Positions 58,814-64,000 of a DNA stretch of 64,000 bases are shown in pieces. Made by a program: the position numbers and the translations under genes. Source of the stretch: Maribacter sp. 1_MG-2023. Lineage in GTDB: Bacteria; Bacteroidota; Bacteroidia; Flavobacteriales; Flavobacteriaceae. The notes beneath the pieces are model-generated. The model saw only the letters and a list, made by a program, of their open reading frames with translations. It had not been told where the DNA came from and did not search any database. Each line of letters starts with the position of its first letter. The first letter of the stretch is position 1. The DNA lies in NCBI RefSeq assembly GCF_030547005.1, contig NZ_JAUOPN010000017.1, positions 1-64,000 on the forward strand, given 5' to 3'.

Positions 58814-60106
58814 ATGAAAAGATTCCCCCCGATGTTATTTAACTTCAAAATTGTATTCCTATTAACTTTCCTTTTTGCATTGACTACGATTAAAGCTGAG
58901 AATGAAAATACAATAGATTTCGCTTTTAAGGACTTTAGTTCAATAGAACTACTACTAAGCAGTCATAGTTTTAAAACTCATGAGCGAAGTACATTTACCT
59001 ATAATTCACAAACCGAATCTATAGAACGTGGTTTAACGATTGTGCATCTACAAGCAGACAACAAGTTTGAATTCAAGACTTTTGACACCTATGGTAATAA
59101 AGAAGATGTAAAAGAATTATTAGAAGTACTTACTCAGATGAAAGCAGCTAAAGCAATCTTTGCAATACTCGCACATGATTCTGCAGCAGCACAATTAACA
59201 GGATTCGAGAAGCAGTTATCTGATTTAGGTTTTCTACAATTAAGCACCTTAAAAGGAAGGCAAGCATACATTATGTATAATATAAATGGTGTTATCACCG
59301 AACAGGTAAATGATAATTCTATCACAGAAACCTTAAGTATTACATCAACTATTGGTAGTACAGAAATTTACTTTCCAAAAGAGGTGTATGAATTTGAGTC
59401 AAATATAGATAGATATATTGCCCATGCCGGCGGAGAGATTAACGGAGTAAAATCTACCAACTCAAAACACGCTTTGGATGAAAACTATAAAAAGGGGTTC
59501 CGGAATTTTGAATTGGACATCATTGAAACATCCGACGGAAAATTGGTAGCGGCACATGATTGGAATATGTGGGCACGCTTTACAGATTTTACTGGCAGCC
59601 TACCTCCTACTCACGCCCAGTTTATGAAACAGAAAATTTATGGCGATTATACTACCTTAGATATCGATGGTATTAATGCATGGTTTAAGAATCACCCAGA
59701 TGCTACATTGATTACCGATAAAGTGAACGACCCAATAGCCTTCGCTGATGCATTTATAGATAAGGACCGTCTAATAATGGAACTATTTAGTGTTATGGCA
59801 GTAGAAAAGGCTTCTGAGCACGGTATACACACCATGATTTCTCAAGAGCCGTTAATGGCTATTAAAGGAGATAAAGTGAATTTTCTGAAAGTTAATAATG
59901 TTAGCCATGTAGCGGTTTCAAGAAGAATAATTGAAAGTCAGAAGAAATTGATGCTGCAGTTAAGAGATGTGGGAATTAGAGTATATGTCTTCAACGTAAA
60001 CTTCGATACAGGTAAAGATGAGCAGTACGTCTACGATAATGAATTAGGATTGGTGTATGGTATGTACGCCGATAAATGGATATCTGCAATGCAGTCTAAA
60101 AATTAA
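58814..60106 (+). CDS. ILEI/PANDER-like domain fused to a glycerophosphodiesterase-like domain
   Basis: 430 residues. Hydrophobic signal segment 8-29 (ending IKAE). Residues about 38-175 read like an ILEI/PANDER domain: ERGLTIVHLQADNKFEFKTFDTYGN, then VLTQMKAAKAIFAILAHDSAAAQLT, FLQLSTLKGRQAYIMYNING. Residues about 195-430 are a GDPD-like TIM barrel: YIAHAGGEINGVKSTNSKHAL, RNFELDIIETSDGKLVAAHDWNMW, ITDKVNDP, and VYVFNVNFDTG. The H...E.D...H core of GDPDs is kept, so it may cut a phosphodiester in lipid or polymer outside the membrane. It converges on the YaiO gene, overlapping by 11 bases. Confidence 0.8.
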   Translation: MKRFPPMLFNFKIVFLLTFLFALTTIKAENENTIDFAFKDFSSIELLLSSHSFKTHERSTFTYNSQTESIERGLTIVHLQADNKFEFKTFDTYGNKEDVKELLEVLTQMKAAKAIFAILAHDSAAAQLTGFEKQLSDLGFLQLSTLKGRQAYIMYNINGVITEQVNDNSITETLSITSTIGSTEIYFPKEVYEFESNIDRYIAHAGGEINGVKSTNSKHALDENYKKGFRNFELDIIETSDGKLVAAHDWNMWARFTDFTGSLPPTHAQFMKQKIYGDYTTLDIDGINAWFKNHPDATLITDKVNDPIAFADAFIDKDRLIMELFSVMAVEKASEHGIHTMISQEPLMAIKGDKVNFLKVNNVSHVAVSRRIIESQKKLMLQLRDVGIRVYVFNVNFDTGKDEQYVYDNELGLVYGMYADKWISAMQSKN

Positions 60107-61403
60107 ACTCATAGGTTAAACCTGCAGAGATAGAATAAAAATAGCTACCAGGGTCAAAAGATTGCTCTTGTCGCAAAACACCTACATTAGTTCTATAGGC
60201 ACTAAGATTGTTTTTACCTGTGAATTGATATTCAAGACTTAATCTTTGCGATTCAATATACAGAAGTGTTTCTGCCAACAATTGATCACCCGACGTAAAT
60301 TGTCTCAACTCAGGTGAAAAACCATAACCTACATTTAAACCCATGTAGTTTTCGGCATCCTTTAGATATTTACGCACTAACAAGCTACCCGAGACCCTAG
60401 TAAGATTATTAGACTCAGGCGTTATAAAAGAGCGTAAGGAGAAATAATAGTTACCTTTATAATAGCCTAAAGAGTTGGTTATTGACTTAACATTTTTAGT
60501 AGCAAAATTTATGAATCTACCACCGGCAGAAAACTCAACTCCGCTTTTATGATTATAATATATATCACTACCCATCTTGTGATTTGGGTATAAATCAGAT
60601 TCAGAGTAGCCATAATTTACATAGGCATAGAATCCTTTTGCAATTTTTGGATACAGATCTAGGTCTAACTGAATTCCGTTCTTACCTACTCTATTGCTAT
60701 TGTTTATTCTTGGAATAATAGATCCAAAAGGAGTTTGTCTTTTATAAGAAATACTAGATGTCGTTATAGGATCAAAACGTTGATCAAAGAACGTAACAGC
60801 ACTATTGACCATTACAGAATTTTTCAGCTTCTCTTCTGTAACCGGTGTTTTTCTTAATAACTCTTCGTTTTTGTCTTCAACTTTTTTCGCTACCGTTTTT
60901 TTTGGTTTTTTAGCAGCTACCAATTTAGTCTTGACATTACTATCTACATTATACCAGCCTTTTTTGCCATACAACAAACCATTAATGCCTTCAGTAGCTA
61001 TTGCTTGAAGCCTTATTAGTTCTTGATCATTCTCTATATGCACCATAGCTTTATTTGACAATCCCAATGCTGTAGCATAGTTTTTTGCATATAGTTCGTT
61101 TTTAACAGCAGAAATCCAAACTTCTCTATTGCTCTTAGTCGTTGATAATATAGTGTTGAATTCGGCACGTGCTAAATCATAATCACCTCGCCAGCTTAAC
61201 GTACTCGCCCATAACATTGAAGTATCTATATCGGTAGCAGGCTTATTAATCATTAAATACAGCATATTATGTGCCGTATTGGTTTTGCCTTCATATGCCA
61301 ATGCATAAGCAGTATCGAAATTACCCGCAGTATCTTGTCCTGTAACGCGAAAAATTCCGGTTATTAGAACCAAAAGAATGATATGTAAATACTTTTTTCT
61401 CAT
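60096..61403 (-). CDS. YaiO-type outer-membrane beta-barrel with N-terminal TPR-like part
   Basis: 435 residues. Signal peptide to about residue 22. Residues 25-150 are TPR-like helices (YDLARAEFNTILSTTKSNREVW, YAKNYATALGLSNKAM). A lysine-rich linker (165-190) leads to a beta-barrel with alternating strands (about 200-435) that ends YEFNF, a proper barrel C-terminal Phe. This is the YaiO layout. It probably passes or secures an exopolysaccharide in the outer membrane. Its ATG overlaps the stop of the LTA-synthase-like gene by one base, so translation is coupled. Confidence 0.85.
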   Translation of the reverse strand: MRKKYLHIILLVLITGIFRVTGQDTAGNFDTAYALAYEGKTNTAHNMLYLMINKPATDIDTSMLWASTLSWRGDYDLARAEFNTILSTTKSNREVWISAVKNELYAKNYATALGLSNKAMVHIENDQELIRLQAIATEGINGLLYGKKGWYNVDSNVKTKLVAAKKPKKTVAKKVEDKNEELLRKTPVTEEKLKNSVMVNSAVTFFDQRFDPITTSSISYKRQTPFGSIIPRINNSNRVGKNGIQLDLDLYPKIAKGFYAYVNYGYSESDLYPNHKMGSDIYYNHKSGVEFSAGGRFINFATKNVKSITNSLGYYKGNYYFSLRSFITPESNNLTRVSGSLLVRKYLKDAENYMGLNVGYGFSPELRQFTSGDQLLAETLLYIESQRLSLEYQFTGKNNLSAYRTNVGVLRQEQSFDPGSYFYSISAGLTYEFNF

Positions 61404-63784
61404 TATTTGATGGATGCAATAGTATTAGCAGGTTTTTTCTGTTGTGTTTTATGTACCTTGATACCGGCATTTCTTGCAATTGTTCGTGCCCGTGAAATTT
61501 TATCTGCAATCTCATTGGCACTAGAACTATTTGCCTCAACCTTATCGATTAGCGCTAAACCTTCTTTTAATTTATCTGACCAATAGTAAACATCGAAAAG
61601 CGCAGCATAAGAATCTATATAATTCGGATTAATAGAAATGCATTCTTGTAATATTTCAGCCGCCTTTTCATGGTTTCCTTTCCAAGAATTCACTCTTCCC
61701 ATTAGTATTTTGGTGTCGATATGACTAGGCGCACCAGAAAGGTTGTAACGACAAAGTAATAACGCTTTATCCCACTTTTTATTCCATGCTAAATCCCTCG
61801 CCTTAAAATATCCTTTATCAGAATCTTTACCATCGTAAACACTATTCAACCAGACCGTTTCACTATCGGTAAATTGTTCTTTTTGAATCGTAAAAATCGC
61901 CAAACTATCAGGTATTATCTTGTTCTCCGTAGTTACATAATGATTCACAGATTTAAATCGTTCTAAAATAGTTTCAATCGATCCACCTCCAAAGGCAGAA
62001 CTGATATCCATATTTTCATCCAACACCATGATATCGCCATCGGTATATAGTTTTTCTCCACTGATATATTCTTTCAATTCATTCTTATTACGCATCAACG
62101 GAATATTTTTTGTGGACCTAAATGCAGTTTCCATATCAAGTGCACCACCCATCCACGCCACTTTTTTAGGCATTTTGAGTTCGTACGAATTAGATAGTAA
62201 TGCCAATATAGACGGTGTAATATCGAAATGTGAAGAAACTGAACTCATTTTACGGGTCGATTTCAGCATAGGGCTGTACATAATCATCGGTACATGAAAA
62301 CGGCTAATATTATTACGTTGTGGTATCGGAATAAGTCTATGGTCGCCAGTAATGATGAAAATAGTATTGTCGTAATTTGGTTGCGATTTATATGATTCCA
62401 TAAACCATTTTATAGAATTGTCGGTGTATAAAAGTGTAGCAAAGACATTATCATTCTTCGCTATCACTTTCTCGACCCTAGAGTCAAAACTGCCATTTGC
62501 GAGTATATTTTTTACTTTACCTTCAAACAGATCTTGATTAGGCGGAATAAAAGGTTCGTGCGTACTAATAGTCATGTAGACCTCTAATCGTGGTTGATTT
62601 GCACTTCTTTCAAAACTTAAACTTTTCTTGAACAATTCCATATCAGGATATCCCCAAGAAGAACCAGCAGCATCTTCAGCTTGTTTTTGATATTTACTTC
62701 CGAATCCTGATTTATCTAATACAAAATCAACGTTCTCACTAGTTAAAAATCGGTCTACCTTATCGAAAGAACTATTGGTGCCTTGATAAAATGACGTGTG
62801 ATACCCATTATTTTTAAGCACACTGAACATAGTCAGTTTGTTTGGATACTCCTCTAGCTCCATAAATCCGCTTTTACCAAAAGGCAACGAACCTAATAAT
62901 GATGGTAGCACTCCGAATGTTCTACCTGTATTACTTAAGAAATTTTCCCAATAAAGAGATTTTGTTGTTAGGGAATCTAAATACGGAGTGAAGCCGCCGT
63001 ACTCGGCACCTTCACCAACAAAATCACGACCAAGACCTTCAACCATTATAAAAACGATATTGGGTTTCTCTTCTTTTAATTCAAAATACTCACCCAATAC
63101 ATTTTCTATATTGGCACTTTGCACCAATGGGTATTCTTCTGTTGACGTATACGAATTGTCTTCGGTACTTGTGTTGTATACGTTAACAGCCAGGTATTGT
63201 ACTTTATTCTGATTAATAGGTTTACCGTCTGTAAATAAAGAAGCCATAAAAAGACTGAACAAAACTATCGTAAACGGGTACATTTTGCTAATTCGGTGAT
63301 AGACTTTAGAAGTGATTCTATAAAGTATCAAAAACATACTTATTAATATAGTTATACCAATGAGCAGATAAACTGAAATCATGAATCCGCCAGAATTAGC
63401 TATCGTTATTTTCATATCAGCATAGCTATATCCTAAAATATCTGAACCTAAAGGCACTAATGTTGTACAGTAATAGGCAGTAAGTAGCGCTTCGAATATG
63501 AGTATAAAACTTAATATAACGAAGACCAGGTTAAAGCCGTATTTAGAGCGCAAGTTTTCCCAAAAATTGAAAGGAAACACCAGCACAATACCCATTAAAG
63601 CGGTAAAACCTATTTGATGAATAATTGCTTTTAAAAAGCTTACCGAAAAAATACTATCAATAACCCCTTTGTAATACAGCATGCCGTATTGAAAAAGCGT
63701 TAACACGAATAAACATCCGAAAAAGGATATCATAAGCCTCGTGTACTGCTTTAGGGAATATCTATCTATTTGACTTGTGTTCAT
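61403..63784 (-). CDS. LTA synthase-like sulfatase-fold membrane transferase with TPR tail
   Basis: 793 residues. Five N-terminal helices (about 15-38, 55-75, 85-110, 130-155, 170-185). The periplasmic sulfatase-fold domain (about 240-560) starts PNIVFIMVEGLGRDF (metal-binding E249), with the probable nucleophile T289 in SNTGRTFGVLPS, and IFIITGDHRL holding the later Asp/His ligands. TPR-like repeats (about 655-770) close it. This family transfers phosphoglycerol or phosphoethanolamine to glycans. It lies six bases after the glycosyltransferase stop and overlaps the YaiO gene, so the three form one operon that makes and modifies a surface glycan. Confidence 0.87.
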   Translation of the reverse strand: MNTSQIDRYSLKQYTRLMISFFGCLFVLTLFQYGMLYYKGVIDSIFSVSFLKAIIHQIGFTALMGIVLVFPFNFWENLRSKYGFNLVFVILSFILIFEALLTAYYCTTLVPLGSDILGYSYADMKITIANSGGFMISVYLLIGITILISMFLILYRITSKVYHRISKMYPFTIVLFSLFMASLFTDGKPINQNKVQYLAVNVYNTSTEDNSYTSTEEYPLVQSANIENVLGEYFELKEEKPNIVFIMVEGLGRDFVGEGAEYGGFTPYLDSLTTKSLYWENFLSNTGRTFGVLPSLLGSLPFGKSGFMELEEYPNKLTMFSVLKNNGYHTSFYQGTNSSFDKVDRFLTSENVDFVLDKSGFGSKYQKQAEDAAGSSWGYPDMELFKKSLSFERSANQPRLEVYMTISTHEPFIPPNQDLFEGKVKNILANGSFDSRVEKVIAKNDNVFATLLYTDNSIKWFMESYKSQPNYDNTIFIITGDHRLIPIPQRNNISRFHVPMIMYSPMLKSTRKMSSVSSHFDITPSILALLSNSYELKMPKKVAWMGGALDMETAFRSTKNIPLMRNKNELKEYISGEKLYTDGDIMVLDENMDISSAFGGGSIETILERFKSVNHYVTTENKIIPDSLAIFTIQKEQFTDSETVWLNSVYDGKDSDKGYFKARDLAWNKKWDKALLLCRYNLSGAPSHIDTKILMGRVNSWKGNHEKAAEILQECISINPNYIDSYAALFDVYYWSDKLKEGLALIDKVEANSSSANEIADKISRARTIARNAGIKVHKTQQKKPANTIASIK

Positions 63785-63790
63785 TGCTTT

Positions 63791-64000
63791 TTAAGATGCT
63801 TTTGCAAAACCTTTTCTAACTTGGGATCCCCAACCAGATTTTATTTTGAATAATTTTTTATAGTTTCCCCTTACTGCAGCATACACTACAATTGGGTGAA
63901 AAATGAAAGGTTCTAGAATTGCCAGACCCATTAATATTAAAATGTCTTTTGTTTTTCGATATTGGTTATACGAATACACATCCCAAAGAATGGCATAGAA
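63791..64000 (-). CDS. 3' end of a family 2 glycosyltransferase gene (partial)
   Basis: The open frame runs off the right edge of the window, so only the C-terminal 69 residues are seen: FYAILWDVYSYNQYRKTKD..., a hydrophobic helix (ILILMGLAILEPFIFHPIVVYAAV) and a basic tail (WGSQVRKGF). This ending, with a membrane helix, a WG.x.R motif and a short tail, is that of processive PgaC/BcsA-type glycosyltransferases. A start at 63979 would be an internal GTG and is not used. It leads the operon with the phosphotransferase and YaiO-type genes. Confidence 0.75.
   Translation of the reverse strand, partial: FYAILWDVYSYNQYRKTKDILILMGLAILEPFIFHPIVVYAAVRGNYKKLFKIKSGWGSQVRKGFAKAS

Noticed and set aside
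1-64000. CRISPR arrays, tRNA/rRNA genes, prophage or transposase genes
   Set aside because: No regular direct repeats with spacers, no RNA gene signatures and no phage or transposase motifs were found on reading.

Overview
The window is a low-GC stretch of a chromosome from the family Flavobacteriaceae (phylum Bacteroidota), most likely a marine, macroalga-associated genus such as Maribacter or Zobellia. The grounds are: a short 287-residue principal sigma factor without region 1.1; many lipoproteins; promoter-like sites of the Bacteroidota type (TAnnTTTG); families typical of this group (DUF2911, DUF2452, DUF6155, YaiO barrel, TlpA with DUF4369); and a PL7 alginate lyase. No rRNA, tRNA, CRISPR array, transposase or phage gene was seen.

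Layout. 0-5 kb: a GntR regulator with a palindrome before its start, an ECF sigma factor with a membrane partner, and a minus-strand xdhC / mocA-like / amidohydrolase operon. 5-14.7 kb: envelope genes (vWA lipoprotein, OmpA-type lipoprotein, M14 carboxypeptidase, amidase plus 3D-domain protein, cytochrome/FG-GAP lipoprotein, serine hydrolase) and menB. 14.8-32 kb: plus-strand genes, first PAP2, D-lactate dehydrogenase-like and DUF2911 genes, then from an AraC regulator onward a large set of small-molecule genes (ABM and NTF2-like proteins, GMC oxidoreductase, MBL hydrolase, O-methyltransferase, NmrA-like reductase, SIP-type flavoprotein, nitrilase, MDR reductase) ending in a Crp/Fnr regulator. 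This looks like an uncharacterised detoxification or catabolic locus. 33-41 kb: alginate lyase, the overlapping thiamine salvage genes thiM-thiE-tenA-thiD, two more Crp/Fnr regulators, ridA and a cysteine synthase.

41-51.5 kb is the most accessory-looking part. It has a Cys/Met-type PLP enzyme with an extra N-terminal region, a decayed SDR fragment, REP-like and CAGT-type repeats, and four unrelated cargo genes separated by a degenerate dispersed repeat and hairpins. One cargo gene encodes a 616-residue protein with a degenerate HD-like N-terminus and a PD-(D/E)xK-like C-terminus; it is the best candidate here for an undescribed, possibly defence-related, protein. A glycosyltransferase next to the repeats appears to have lost its start codon.

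51.6-64 kb: alpha/beta hydrolase, helicase, 2-hydroxyacid dehydrogenase, DUF6155, rpoD with a strong terminator, a minus-strand group of related microprotein ORFs (33, 32 and 13 codons), an ILEI/PANDER-like plus glycerophosphodiesterase-like fusion, and an envelope operon (family 2 glycosyltransferase running off the right edge, LTA-synthase-like transferase with TPRs, YaiO-type barrel).

All family names come from reading motifs by eye; no database search was run.
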